Shown here one piece after another: positions 49,438 to 58,762 of a DNA stretch of 64,000 nt. Both the position numbers and the translations under genes were made by a program. The stretch lies in assembly GCF_024623065.1 (NCBI RefSeq), contig NZ_JANJZR010000016.1, forward strand, positions 1 through 64,000, written 5' to 3'. How positions within the stretch are numbered: the first letter of the stretch is position 1; each line of letters starts with the position of its first letter. This DNA comes from Bacteroides acidifaciens (GTDB lineage: Bacteria; Bacteroidota; Bacteroidia; Bacteroidales; Bacteroidaceae). Below the pieces are notes generated by a model. The model had not been told where the DNA came from, searched no databases, and worked only from the letters and a program-made list of their open reading frames with translations.

Positions 49438-50115
49438 TTATAATTTAAATTTCGGGTCTTTGTGGTAAACTTTGCTGTTAAACTTATACAAGGCTGCACC
49501 GCGCTTGGACCCCAGTTTATCTATTTTGTCCGTCTTTTCTACATAGTCCATTCCTGCAACACGCTTGCGGAAATTCCGCTTGTCCATTTCCTCACCGTAG
49601 ATGGCTTCATATAGGCTTTGCAATTGGGACAAAGTGAAGAGCTTCGGCAATAAATTGAAACCGATTGGCTCGGAAGATGCTTTCTGTTTCATTAACTCCC
49701 GTGCTTGTGCCACCATTTCGGGATGGTCGAAAATCAGTTGGGGGAGTTCATTGATATTCACCCAGTAAGCATTGTGTTTCTTTACCAGTTTCCGGTCGTA
49801 TTCATTGATGTTGATGAGCGCATAGTATGCAACGGAGATTACCCGTTCTCCCGGGTCGCGGTCAACTGCCCCGAAGGTTCCCACCTGTTCCATATACACG
49901 TTTTCCAATCCTGTAAGCTCCGCTAGTACACGTTTGGCAGCATCGTCCACGCTTTCATTGTTTTGCACGAACCCTCCCATCAATGACCATTCACCCATTG
50001 CCGGTTCAAAATTTCTTTTCAACAACAGCAGGTTTAATTCGCCTTCGTTAAAACCGAAGATAATACAGTCGATACCAAGATAGAAGGTAGGATTCGAGCT
50101 ATAATAGCTATTCAT
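49438..50115 (-). CDS. araR: AraR, NUDIX-derived transcriptional regulator of arabinose genes
   Basis: 225 residues. The N-terminal half is a NUDIX fold ([58 protein letters not shown]). The NUDIX box is degenerate (RV where catalytic enzymes have RE, AE for EE), so hydrolysis is unlikely and it is a sensor. The C-terminal part is a winged helix ([57 protein letters not shown]). This is the Bacteroides AraR type, a repressor released by L-arabinose. It lies in its own target operon between the transporter and araD. Confidence 0.93.
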   Translation of the reverse strand: MNSYYSSNPTFYLGIDCIIFGFNEGELNLLLLKRNFEPAMGEWSLMGGFVQNNESVDDAAKRVLAELTGLENVYMEQVGTFGAVDRDPGERVISVAYYALININEYDRKLVKKHNAYWVNINELPQLIFDHPEMVAQARELMKQKASSEPIGFNLLPKLFTLSQLQSLYEAIYGEEMDKRNFRKRVAGMDYVEKTDKIDKLGSKRGAALYKFNSKVYHKDPKFKL

Positions 50116-50143
50116 TATTTTGTTAATATGAGTTTCTATTTAA

Positions 50144-51838
50144 TTACCAGAAATACCAGTAGAATGCACCTGTGATAGCCAGGATAATAATTGTATGGAT
50201 AATATCCCAGTAATTCCAGCTTGCACGTGTAGCCGCTTTTTGTTCTTTGGTAGCCGTACCGAATACCAGTCCTTGGATTTTTTCGGTCGTCGGGGCTTCT
50301 GTTGTCAAGCTGACTACAATTACTACGATGATACAGAACAGGAACATCCATCCGCAGAAGAACAACCAGTTCATATCGTAGAACAAATATTTGAATGTAG
50401 AGTCTGCTACTTCGCTGGCATTACTGTAATATACTTTAGCCCCCAAACGGGTTAAACCAATCACCATACCCGAAATCAATCCCCACATACCACCTTGGGC
50501 GGAAGTACGTTTCCAGCAGATACCCAATAAAAAAGCTGCGGCAATACCCGGAGCCAGTACAGACTGAACATCCTGCAAATATGTGTAAAGTACATCGCCA
50601 ACGCTACGCATGATGGGAATCCAAAGAATACCCAAAATTACGATAACAACCGTTGCAATCTGACCGATACCTACCAGTTTCTTTTCTGGCGTTTCCGGTC
50701 TGAAACGCTTGTAGAAGTCGATTGTAAACAACATGGCAGATGAGTTAAACAAAGAAGCCAAAGAACTCATCAGAGCGGCAAGAATACCACATACTACCAA
50801 ACCTTTCACACCGGCAGGAAGTAATTTAGCTACTAATGTCGGGAAAGCTGCATCGGCATTTGCATTGCCGTTCGCGAGCATCGGAAGGAAACCTTCACCA
50901 CCGGCACCGATATATTTCTGATGTAAAGCAAAAGCAATCATACCCGGAATCAGGAACAGAAATACAGGCAACAGTTTCAGGTAAGCGCCGAAGATAGTAC
51001 CGCGGCGTGCTTCTGTCTCATTCTTTCCGGAAAGTACACGTTGTACGATAAACTGGTCAGTACACCAGTACCAGAAACCGATAATAGCAGAACCGATCAA
51101 AGCACCCAGCCAGGGGAAGTTTGCATCATCATTACTGCGAATGAGGTTAGTCATTGTATCACCGTAATCATTTACGGTTACAGCACCACAAACTCTCATC
51201 ATTTCGTCCCATCCACCGAGTTCTTTGAAACCAAGCACAAGGATGATTAATGAACCTAACAGAAGGATAGGAGTCTGTAACACAGAAGTGTACAATACCG
51301 ATTTCATACCACCGAAGATTGTATAAAGTGCAGTCAGGAGTACCAGACCGATTGCTGCAATCCAGAAGAAGTCGATTCCCCAAAGTTCTTTGATGCCGAA
51401 TACCTGTTGGAATACCAGGCCACCGGCATATACGGTAACAGCCACTTTAGTCAATACGTAACTTACTAAAGAAATTACTGACAAGATGGTACGTGACTGA
51501 GGATTATAACGGCGTTCCAGGAATTCAGGCATCGTATATACCATGCTTCGTGTATAGAAAGGAACGAATACCCATCCCAAAATCAAAATCATCCATCCTT
51601 GGATTTCCCAGTGTGCCATAGCCATACCGCTGGATGCTCCGGCTCCCGCCAGTCCGATTAAATGTTCCGAACCGATGTTTGATGCAAAGATAGAGGCGCC
51701 GATTGCGATCCATGTCGCGTCGCGTCCGCCTAAGAAATAATCTGCCGAGTCATTTTGTTTTTGCTTGACTACCCAGACGATAATACCGATTAGAGCCAAA
51801 AAGAAGACTCCAATTACTACCCAATCTAATGCTTCCAC
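50144..51838 (-). CDS. Sodium/sugar symporter, SSS family
   Basis: 564 residues with about 14 hydrophobic helices. SSS-family signatures are WIAIGASIFASNIGSEHLIGLAGAGASSGMAMAHWE in helix 1, QFIVQRVLSGKNETEARRG, and YLQDVQSVLAPGIAAAFLLGICWKRTSAQGGMWGLISG. It resembles SGLT-type sodium/glucose and galactose carriers. Between galM and araR in the arabinose operon it most likely imports L-arabinose across the inner membrane; the substrate is inferred from position. Confidence 0.92.
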   Translation of the reverse strand: MEALDWVVIGVFFLALIGIIVWVVKQKQNDSADYFLGGRDATWIAIGASIFASNIGSEHLIGLAGAGASSGMAMAHWEIQGWMILILGWVFVPFYTRSMVYTMPEFLERRYNPQSRTILSVISLVSYVLTKVAVTVYAGGLVFQQVFGIKELWGIDFFWIAAIGLVLLTALYTIFGGMKSVLYTSVLQTPILLLGSLIILVLGFKELGGWDEMMRVCGAVTVNDYGDTMTNLIRSNDDANFPWLGALIGSAIIGFWYWCTDQFIVQRVLSGKNETEARRGTIFGAYLKLLPVFLFLIPGMIAFALHQKYIGAGGEGFLPMLANGNANADAAFPTLVAKLLPAGVKGLVVCGILAALMSSLASLFNSSAMLFTIDFYKRFRPETPEKKLVGIGQIATVVIVILGILWIPIMRSVGDVLYTYLQDVQSVLAPGIAAAFLLGICWKRTSAQGGMWGLISGMVIGLTRLGAKVYYSNASEVADSTFKYLFYDMNWLFFCGWMFLFCIIVVIVVSLTTEAPTTEKIQGLVFGTATKEQKAATRASWNYWDIIHTIIILAITGAFYWYFW

Positions 51839-51863
51839 AATAAATATGATTTATAAGTTAATA

Positions 51864-53003
51864 TTATTTCTCTACTGAGAATTTAAAAATACATTCGCTG
51901 TTGTATGTTTGTCCCGGTTCCAAAACCACTGAAGGCCAGTCTGCCTTGTTGGGACTGTCAGGATAGTGCTGTGTTTCCAGACATACCGAAGCACGTTGGT
52001 TGTAGACGATACCTTTCTTGCCGGTTACGGTTCCGTCAAGGAAGTTGCCTGTATAAACCTGGATACCCGGTTCGTTGGTATAGATTTCCAGGGTAATGCC
52101 GCTTTCAGGAGAAGTCAGTCTGGCTGCTACCTGAGAAATGTCGCCTTTCGTGTTCAGTACCCAGTTATGGTCATATCCGTTTCCGTTCTTCAACTGGACG
52201 AAATCGTAGTTGTTGATTTCCTGTCCTACTGCTTTTGGAGTGGTGAAGTCCATAGGAGTGTCTTTTACCGGGGCTATTTCGCCTGTTGTCATAAAGGTAC
52301 TGTCTACTGGAGTGTAGTAGTCTGCGTTTACATACATGATATTATCAGTTGAAGCTTTTGACGGATTACCTGCCAGGTTGAAGTAAGAGTGGTTGGTCAT
52401 GTTGATAATCGTCTTTTTATCAGTAGTAGCGCTATATTTAATGTCGATAGCGTTGTCTTCGGTCAGTTGGTAAGTCACTTTAGCTGTAACATTGCCCGGG
52501 AAGTTTTCGTCACCATCGGGTGAAATACGGGTCAGTTCCAATGTCATAGGGTCAATAAGGTTGGCCTCATAAACCTGATATTGCCAGCCTTTCGGACCGC
52601 CGTGCAGACAGTGGCCGAAATTATTTTGCGGCAACTGGATAGTGTCACCGTCTAAGACAAAACGTCCCTGATTGATACGGTTGGCATAACGTCCGATAGA
52701 AGCGCCGAAATCGCTTGGTACATTAATATAATCAGCAATGCTGTCAAAACCTAAAACTACATCCTGCATCTTTCCGTTTTTGTCCGGCACCATGATAGAC
52801 ACGATGCGTCCCCCGAAGTTAGTGATGCATACTTCCATACCTGCCTTATTCTTTAATGTATAAAGATTCGTTTGGGCATTGTTCACTTCTGTTTGAAAAT
52901 TTACCGGGTCAAGACCGGATAAAGTCAGCTCGGAAGCCGGCTTGTTGTTGCATGCTGACAGCATCAGCGCTACAATTCCTGCAAGTAGAAAATGTTTTTT
53001 CAT
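51864..53003 (-). CDS. galM: Aldose 1-epimerase (mutarotase), lipoprotein
   Basis: 379 residues with a lipobox (LMLSAC, Cys18), so exported and lipidated, unlike cytoplasmic GalM. The galactose-mutarotase beta-sandwich shows FGASIGRYANRINQGRFVLDG, QNNFGHCLHGGPKGW with the substrate His, NMTNHSYFNLAG with the catalytic His, and GIQVYTGNFLDG with LETQHYPDSPNKADWPSVVLEPG at the C-terminus, which holds the catalytic Glu. It interconverts sugar anomers in the periplasm, presumably L-arabinose released by the GH51 and GH127/146 enzymes. It is the first gene of the arabinose operon. Confidence 0.9.
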   Translation of the reverse strand: MKKHFLLAGIVALMLSACNNKPASELTLSGLDPVNFQTEVNNAQTNLYTLKNKAGMEVCITNFGGRIVSIMVPDKNGKMQDVVLGFDSIADYINVPSDFGASIGRYANRINQGRFVLDGDTIQLPQNNFGHCLHGGPKGWQYQVYEANLIDPMTLELTRISPDGDENFPGNVTAKVTYQLTEDNAIDIKYSATTDKKTIINMTNHSYFNLAGNPSKASTDNIMYVNADYYTPVDSTFMTTGEIAPVKDTPMDFTTPKAVGQEINNYDFVQLKNGNGYDHNWVLNTKGDISQVAARLTSPESGITLEIYTNEPGIQVYTGNFLDGTVTGKKGIVYNQRASVCLETQHYPDSPNKADWPSVVLEPGQTYNSECIFKFSVEK

Positions 53004-53046
53004 GGCTTTATTTTTTTATGTAAATGAGATTCTTATCTTAATTTGG

Positions 53047-53086
53047 GTGTAAAAGTAACACTTTAGTTTGGTGTGTCAAATACACT
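53047..53086 (-). promoter_or_regulatory. Paired AraR-like dyads over the arabinose-operon promoter
   Basis: GTGTAAAAGTAACACT (53047-53062) and TGTGTCAAATACACT (53072-53086), plus-strand reading, are imperfect dyads of the GTGT...ACACT type centred about 25 bases apart. On the minus strand TGTATTTG within the second dyad fits the -7 box. Overlap of operator and promoter is what a repressor would need. AraR binding is inferred from position and the neighbouring araR gene; I did not compare with a published motif. Confidence 0.5.
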
Positions 53087-53105
53087 CTTATATGTTATGC
53101 AGCAT

Positions 53106-53152
53106 AAAAGAGAAAAAACTGCTTCCGGTTATCAAAATTCCGGAAGCAGTTT
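53106..53152 (-). terminator. Terminator of the arabinan PUL operon
   Basis: AAACTGCTTCCGG (53116-53128) pairs perfectly with CCGGAAGCAGTTT (53140-53152), 13 bp around an 11-base loop, and the minus-strand RNA continues into a U-rich run. It ends the susC-susD-binding-protein-GH43 transcript just before the arabinose-operon promoter. Confidence 0.9.
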
Positions 53153-53174
53153 CTTGAAGATTATCAATGAGCGT

Positions 53175-55103
53175 TTAGTGGATTTTCTTTCCCCAATAAG
53201 TCTTTTGTGTACCATGGGCAGCATAAACGATGGTATGTGTCCTGGGAGTTGTTTCCCAGTCTACTTCGCGTTGCAGGTAAAGTACGACTCCGGTGCTTGT
53301 GGTTATTGTTTGGGTAGCTTCATCAAATGTCCATGTGGCACTTTTCCAGCTACCGGAAGTTATTTTATGAGTACTGAGGTCATAAGTCATTGTCTCAGAA
53401 GTTTTTTGGTTGCCTGTATTGGTTGTTAATGCTAAATGTTCCCAATCTCCTGCTATTTCAGCTTCTGTGATAGGCACTTGTGGCACTGCTCCGTATCTTT
53501 CGGGCATAACGAGAGGCCAACCATTGACATCCCAACGGATACTGCGGACATGTCCCATCATGATAGCGTTTGAGTATTCATTGCCACCTACATTCACAGG
53601 AAAACGCCCTTGAGAGGCATAATACCAGTTGTCTTCTCCATCATCGAATATACCACAGTGAGAGATACCTACCCAACCGTAGCTATTATTGAACTTGTAA
53701 GGGGCAGTCAGTATCGGATATAGTTCACTGTTACCCATGGCAGAGTTTCCGTCTATATCTACATAAGGTCCGTCAATGTTGGCAGAACGGCAAACACGTG
53801 TGTTGTATTCTACTGATAATGTGCCATAAGCCAGGAAAAGATAATAATAACCGTTGCGATAAATAATTTCCGGTCCTTCAGATGCTTGCCAGCGGCTGCT
53901 ACCACGTTTGGCTATGATTTTTCCATAGCCGGAGTTATCATCTCCCGTAATATTCCAAGGTTTGCCTAAAGCATTTAGTGGCTTGCCATCTTCCGGATTT
54001 AGTTGCAAAGCAGCGATACCACTATGCCATGAACCATAGATCAACCAATGTTCATTATTGGTAGTTATAATATAGGTAGGGTCGATTGCATTGATTTTAA
54101 AATATGCATTCCAATCGCCCGTACTGCTACGTCCGTAATCCGTCATTCCTTTGTCACTGGCTGAACATACTACATAACCTTTATCTTCCCATATATTGCT
54201 TGCCGGATCGGAAGTTTCCATTAATCCGATAAAGGCACGTTCTGTCCATGAATTGTCGAAGTTTCCATTGTTTTCAATTTCCGGCTTACCGGTTTTGATA
54301 TAGTTGGTTATAACGATAGAGTAATACATACGATACTTGCCTGTGGATACTTTTCGTGCCACCGGTGCCCAATATCCGTAAGAAGGATTGTCAATTGGCT
54401 CTAAACCCATTTCCTGTCGATATGCGTTTAGTTTTTCTTTAATCCATGCCGGGGGAGTTTCGCTCATGGTTGCTCCGAGGTATTCCCAGTTGACTAGGTC
54501 CTTGGAACGACGTGCATGGAAGTGTCCGTTTCCACTGTGTGCATTTCCATAGGAGGCGTCTGTTTGATACATATAATAATATCCGTCATCCGCTTTCATC
54601 ACTGTGGGGTCATGAACGTTGGCTAGGTTCCATTGATTGCGGTTGCTCCAGGCAGCTATGTCCACGTAGTTGTCCTCATAGGCGGGTGCTACGTAGTTTT
54701 GGAGCTGTTCGTCAAGACTTTGGCTTTCTGTGGTTGCAGTGAACGCATCCGAGTAGGTATAACGGCTGTTACCGTAGACATAAGCACGGATATAGTAAGA
54801 GGTATTGCCTGTCAAGCCGGAAATCGTGGCACTGAAATTCTCGTCGGCCTCTACTATGTTATCTTTGATGGTTGGATTCTGAGCATTGACGCTGTAGCAA
54901 AAGCCTTTCTTGACTATCTGGTCGATATTGCCGGTGGCCGATGCAGTGACAGTCAGCGAGGTACCTGTGGTTGCAGTGACTTGGGCGGTGGCTATGGTTA
55001 TACCGCTGTTTCTATCGTATTCGATATTGTCCAACCCGTCGGAGCAAGCTGCAAAAGCAAGGACAGTCAGCAGGGACATGAAGAATAATGTTATTTTTTT
55101 CAT
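53175..55103 (-). CDS. GH43 endo-arabinanase-type surface lipoprotein
   Basis: 642 residues. Lipobox FAACSD (Cys20) followed by an acidic stretch, the kind of signal that directs surface exposure in Bacteroides. An FN3-like module (about 33-126, with SGLTGNTSYYIRAYVYG) precedes the five-bladed GH43 propeller (about 150-530). The general base Asp is in VHDPTVMKADDGYYYMY, a second Asp in IDPTYIITTNN, and the catalytic acid Glu in RWQASEGPEIIYRNGYYYLF. A C-terminal beta domain (about 545-640) closes the protein. The layout matches subfamily GH43 endo-arabinanases such as that of the B. thetaiotaomicron arabinan locus. It cuts arabinan chains at the surface for SusCD import and is the last gene of the PUL operon. 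Confidence 0.88.
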   Translation of the reverse strand: MKKITLFFMSLLTVLAFAACSDGLDNIEYDRNSGITIATAQVTATTGTSLTVTASATGNIDQIVKKGFCYSVNAQNPTIKDNIVEADENFSATISGLTGNTSYYIRAYVYGNSRYTYSDAFTATTESQSLDEQLQNYVAPAYEDNYVDIAAWSNRNQWNLANVHDPTVMKADDGYYYMYQTDASYGNAHSGNGHFHARRSKDLVNWEYLGATMSETPPAWIKEKLNAYRQEMGLEPIDNPSYGYWAPVARKVSTGKYRMYYSIVITNYIKTGKPEIENNGNFDNSWTERAFIGLMETSDPASNIWEDKGYVVCSASDKGMTDYGRSSTGDWNAYFKINAIDPTYIITTNNEHWLIYGSWHSGIAALQLNPEDGKPLNALGKPWNITGDDNSGYGKIIAKRGSSRWQASEGPEIIYRNGYYYLFLAYGTLSVEYNTRVCRSANIDGPYVDIDGNSAMGNSELYPILTAPYKFNNSYGWVGISHCGIFDDGEDNWYYASQGRFPVNVGGNEYSNAIMMGHVRSIRWDVNGWPLVMPERYGAVPQVPITEAEIAGDWEHLALTTNTGNQKTSETMTYDLSTHKITSGSWKSATWTFDEATQTITTSTGVVLYLQREVDWETTPRTHTIVYAAHGTQKTYWGKKIH

Positions 55104-55148
55104 TTGATATGGATGATAAAATGATTTAATTGTGAACCTCTCTTATTC

Positions 55149-56924
55149 TTATTCATTGAAGACGAGATGACAGCCGTCCACGGTCAGTGCGAAGTGCAGG
55201 TCGTCGGGGTTCACTGTATTGATACCTAAATAATATTGAGTGGAAGTTGTACCTGTAGTACCCTCCATCACTGCTTGAACATCGGCGGTGCTATTACCGC
55301 AGTTGGTCACGTAGACCGTGACCTTGGCTCCATTCATGCCGGCAAGCCAGGTGTTCAAGTCGCCTTGTGTTCCGCTGTGAACGCAGGCATCATATCCGTT
55401 GCCCATTCCCCAGTTGTCAGCGCGAACAAATGCGTATTCGTCAATATAATTGGCCTTACGGAGAACCACAACGAAGTTGTTCCAGAAGTTAGCTAGATTG
55501 CTGTAGTTGGTGAAGGTGATAGACTTTGTCTCGCCCATAGGTATGCTGAAATAGTCTGAGAAAGCTGCCCCGAAGCCCGTTGAGTTATCTTCGGCTCCTA
55601 CCATATTGGCTGTGTTTCTCACTTCAGAAACTGTAGATTCGAAGACGGTAACCTCTACTGTTGCGGTGACTTCTTCTCCAGCGGTAATGGTAACGCTCTG
55701 AGAACCGGCCTTCGCGGGAACGGCAGAGAAGCTGAGTCTCGCGTTGTCAACGGTTCTTGTACTTCCATCGGTGTAAGTTGCCGTAACCACCAGACCTGTC
55801 GGGTCGAAGACCATTGTCCGGTCCGTCAGGCTCGCGGTAGCTGCCGAAGTATAATAATAGTATCGCGTGTGCGAGGGTGGGGTAGTCACCTCGATGGATG
55901 CAATCTTTTCCACGGCTTCAAAGGTAGTACTAGCCATAATCGGCTTATCACAATTCTCACCCTTAAAGGTCTTATTGTAGATGGCCACAAGAGTTTTCAC
56001 ACCCGGTTGTTCCATATCGGGGATGGCAGAGAATGTGAGTTCGGCAGCCGGTACGGTTTTGGTCACTCCCTCTTCAAAGGTAATGATGGCCGAGACATCA
56101 GCCATTGCCTCTTCAAGCGGAGTACCTACGTTGACTTGATCGGGTATGTCTTGCAGTACCATCGATACAGGATTCTTGTCTTCGGCAGACGTAAGGCCGC
56201 CAATAGGGACGATGTTGGTTTGCAAGAAGTCGATGTAAGAGCCTTCGGTAACCAAGAAGCAGCGGATATTGGCGTTGTTTGCATCGGTGTTAAGATTTTC
56301 TTCCTTGTATGGTTGCTTGTAAATTTTAGTCACCTCGCTGTTGGTTATCTTTACAGTGAAAGCATTTTCGCTGGTGCGATCTACGGTAAGTGTCACCTTA
56401 CCGCCCAGTTTCTGTACATTGGCATCTATGTTGCTTTCGTCGGGACTGAAAATCAACGTGCTCGAGATGTATTGCCTATCGATATAATCGCCCCACTCGG
56501 AATTGAGGGCGGCTGCGAAGTCAAAGCGGATAGCTCCGTATTCAGTGTATCCTGTACCTCCACGATCTGCATCGTTGGTGATTACAAGGACAAAGTTCTT
56601 GTAATACGTGTTATCGGTCGGGTTGATGTGGAGGTTGAACACCGCATTCCACTTTTCGCCATCGGGTACTACGTAATACTTGGAGAAAGCAGCCCACCAA
56701 CTGGAGGTGAAATCTGTATTTCCGATGGTGTACACATCTTCTTGCATGCCTTCAAGCACCTCCTCTTCCGGTTGTTTCTTCGAATCTTCAATTTCCTGTA
56801 TCTTATCGGAAATCCAGTCGGGGGCGTTTACGTCATAAAGTTCGCCATCCGTACAGCTTGTCAATGCCAGTAACCCAAAGGTTAAGGAATAGCAAGCGTA
56901 TGCTATTTTCTTTACTAATCTCAT
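55149..56924 (-). CDS. Surface glycan-binding lipoprotein at the SusE/F position, internally duplicated
   Basis: 591 residues with lipobox LTSC (Cys24) and an acidic TDGELYD after it, so probably surface-exposed. It has two related carbohydrate-binding-like modules: residues about 66-250 (SSWWAAFSKYYVVPDGEKWNAVF, YKNFVLVITND) and about 440-590 (GFGAAFSDYFSIPMGETKSITF, WNNFVVVLRKAN). Two Ig-like repeats lie between them (VGTPLEEAMADVSAIITFEEGV and TGLVVTATYTDGSTRTVD). It probably holds arabinan at the cell surface for SusCD and GH43. There is no sequence signature for SusE or SusF as such, so the name rests on gene order susC-susD-this gene. Confidence 0.8.
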   Translation of the reverse strand: MRLVKKIAYACYSLTFGLLALTSCTDGELYDVNAPDWISDKIQEIEDSKKQPEEEVLEGMQEDVYTIGNTDFTSSWWAAFSKYYVVPDGEKWNAVFNLHINPTDNTYYKNFVLVITNDADRGGTGYTEYGAIRFDFAAALNSEWGDYIDRQYISSTLIFSPDESNIDANVQKLGGKVTLTVDRTSENAFTVKITNSEVTKIYKQPYKEENLNTDANNANIRCFLVTEGSYIDFLQTNIVPIGGLTSAEDKNPVSMVLQDIPDQVNVGTPLEEAMADVSAIITFEEGVTKTVPAAELTFSAIPDMEQPGVKTLVAIYNKTFKGENCDKPIMASTTFEAVEKIASIEVTTPPSHTRYYYYTSAATASLTDRTMVFDPTGLVVTATYTDGSTRTVDNARLSFSAVPAKAGSQSVTITAGEEVTATVEVTVFESTVSEVRNTANMVGAEDNSTGFGAAFSDYFSIPMGETKSITFTNYSNLANFWNNFVVVLRKANYIDEYAFVRADNWGMGNGYDACVHSGTQGDLNTWLAGMNGAKVTVYVTNCGNSTADVQAVMEGTTGTTSTQYYLGINTVNPDDLHFALTVDGCHLVFNE

Positions 56925-56972
56925 TGTCTTAATTTTTAATAGGTAATGGGTTGAACCCTCTTCTAAGTTTAT

Positions 56973-58724
56973 TTACTTGTTTAAATTTACAACCGGACGC
57001 ACTTTACACCCGCTTTCCCGGAAGTAAGTGGAGTTATCTGTACTATAGTTGGCAGAGTTGCCTTTCAGATTCGGATTGTTGTTCATCAACTGCTGCACGA
57101 TAGGCAGGAACTCGTGTCCAGATATGTAGGTGTCGAAAGTGCTCTTCAGTTCAGGGTCGTTTGCTATATCGCTGTAGTTCACAGGATCCTTTACTCCCAC
57201 TGTAGAGCGGCGTACCGTGCCGTGTTCCTTGAGTTGCTGCAAACGGTCGCTGTCATAGAAGAAGCCCCAGCGGATAAGGTCGAAGCCTCGGCCAAATTCG
57301 CAGCCGAACTCCTTAGGACGTTCCACATTGGCTATCTGTTCAAAGAGTTTGTCAGCCGTGTCGAAGTCTTTGAGTTTTAAGTCTGCCAGACCGACACGTC
57401 CACGCACCTCGTTGATCCAGTCGATAGCTTGCTGTGTGGGACCATTGACTTCGTTTTCGCATTCGGCAGCACGTAGCAGCACATCGGAATAGCGCATCAG
57501 GCGGAGGTTAATGCCATCGTGCAATCCTGTAATGATAGTGCTGTACAGACCGGTACGGAGATTTGTGAATTTGGCAATCGGCAGACCACCGTAAGTGTTG
57601 TTGGTCACGATATTGTCGGTGGATGTAAGTTTTTGATTATAAGCTACATTGCCAAATTCGAAATCCGCCCAATCGTTTTCGTAGGTTCCAATGGTCCAAT
57701 AGAGTCTAGGATCGAGTCTGCCATTGGTAGTACGTTCACTTTTGAAGAGCTGATAGAGCCAGGGCGAAGCCGAGATGTCGGCCCAACCGCCATAGTTACC
57801 GGGACCAAAGTTGCTCTCAATGGCCGATCCTTGTGTGGCGTTGGGGCTTGTATTTACCGGAGTCCACTCGTCGTCGGTGCCTTGCGATCCATAGTCGAGA
57901 TACTGCACTTCGAAAAGGCTTTCCGCATTGTTCTCGTATGCCGTACCTTCGCGGAAGTTGTCACCATAGTTGTCCATCAGCCGATAGGTGCCGTATTTCT
58001 TGTCAATGATGTCTTTCAGCACCGGAAGTGCATCGCTGTATTTTTGGCGCATCATGAGGGCACGGGCATAATAGCCCGCCGCAGCACCGCAGGTGGCGCG
58101 TCCGCCAGCCCATTCACCGCCTTCGTCACGGGAAGGAAGCAATGTCATCGCCTCACGGAAATCTTTTTCCACCTGATCGAGTACGTCGTTGTATGTACTG
58201 TTGGTGGTATAAAGTCCGTCCAATGATGAATAGGTGGCATAATCTGTGATGAGAGGTGGATTCTGATAATAACCGACCAAGTTGTAGTATGATAGGCCGC
58301 GTAGGAAAAGCACTTGTCCTTTGATGCGTTTCATTTTATCAGAAAGTAGGCTGTTATCCTCACCGCAACGCGAAATGGCGAAGTTGCATACGTTGATGGT
58401 ATAGTACCATTCCCGCCAAGGCCACCATGTGATGTCTGAGGTGACTTCTGCGTTAAGGTCATCGAAAGGGAGATACCACACTTGTGAAGAGTTCCAGGCT
58501 TCATCGCCACGACACACGTCGATGGTATAGCCTACACGGGCATAGGAGCCCTCCATACGGATGTGGTTGTAGGCAGCAATCACGCTTTCCTCCAAATCAT
58601 TGGCATTGAAGCCGAAAGTACTTGAGGTTTGCTGGTTGGGATTCAACAAATCCATTCTGTCACTGCAAGAAAACAGCGTGCTAAATCCCAAAATGAGAGC
58701 AAGTGAATATTTATTTAGTTTCAT
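56973..58724 (-). CDS. susD-like: SusD-family glycan-binding lipoprotein (RagB/SusD)
   Basis: 583 residues with lipobox LFSC (Cys20) then SDRMDLLNP, a typical SusD start. Helical TPR-like SusD folds follow: WYYTINVCNFAISRCGE, RIKGQVLFLRGLSYYNLVGYYQNPPLI, AARALMMRQKYSDALPVLKDII-like repeats and the conserved RYSDVLLRAAECENEVNGP...AIDWINEVRGRVGL, ending in GCKVRPVVNLNK. It forms the lid of the SusC channel at the outer membrane and binds arabinan oligosaccharides. It lies 38 bases after susC. Confidence 0.94.
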   Translation of the reverse strand: MKLNKYSLALILGFSTLFSCSDRMDLLNPNQQTSSTFGFNANDLEESVIAAYNHIRMEGSYARVGYTIDVCRGDEAWNSSQVWYLPFDDLNAEVTSDITWWPWREWYYTINVCNFAISRCGEDNSLLSDKMKRIKGQVLFLRGLSYYNLVGYYQNPPLITDYATYSSLDGLYTTNSTYNDVLDQVEKDFREAMTLLPSRDEGGEWAGGRATCGAAAGYYARALMMRQKYSDALPVLKDIIDKKYGTYRLMDNYGDNFREGTAYENNAESLFEVQYLDYGSQGTDDEWTPVNTSPNATQGSAIESNFGPGNYGGWADISASPWLYQLFKSERTTNGRLDPRLYWTIGTYENDWADFEFGNVAYNQKLTSTDNIVTNNTYGGLPIAKFTNLRTGLYSTIITGLHDGINLRLMRYSDVLLRAAECENEVNGPTQQAIDWINEVRGRVGLADLKLKDFDTADKLFEQIANVERPKEFGCEFGRGFDLIRWGFFYDSDRLQQLKEHGTVRRSTVGVKDPVNYSDIANDPELKSTFDTYISGHEFLPIVQQLMNNNPNLKGNSANYSTDNSTYFRESGCKVRPVVNLNK

Positions 58725-58762
58725 AAGAAATGTTTTTAGTGTTTGGTACTAGATAGTAACGA

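Noticed and set aside
55869-56873. 334-residue ORF antisense to the binding lipoprotein
   Set aside because: No domain sense; the minus strand has a lipoprotein signal and operon context.
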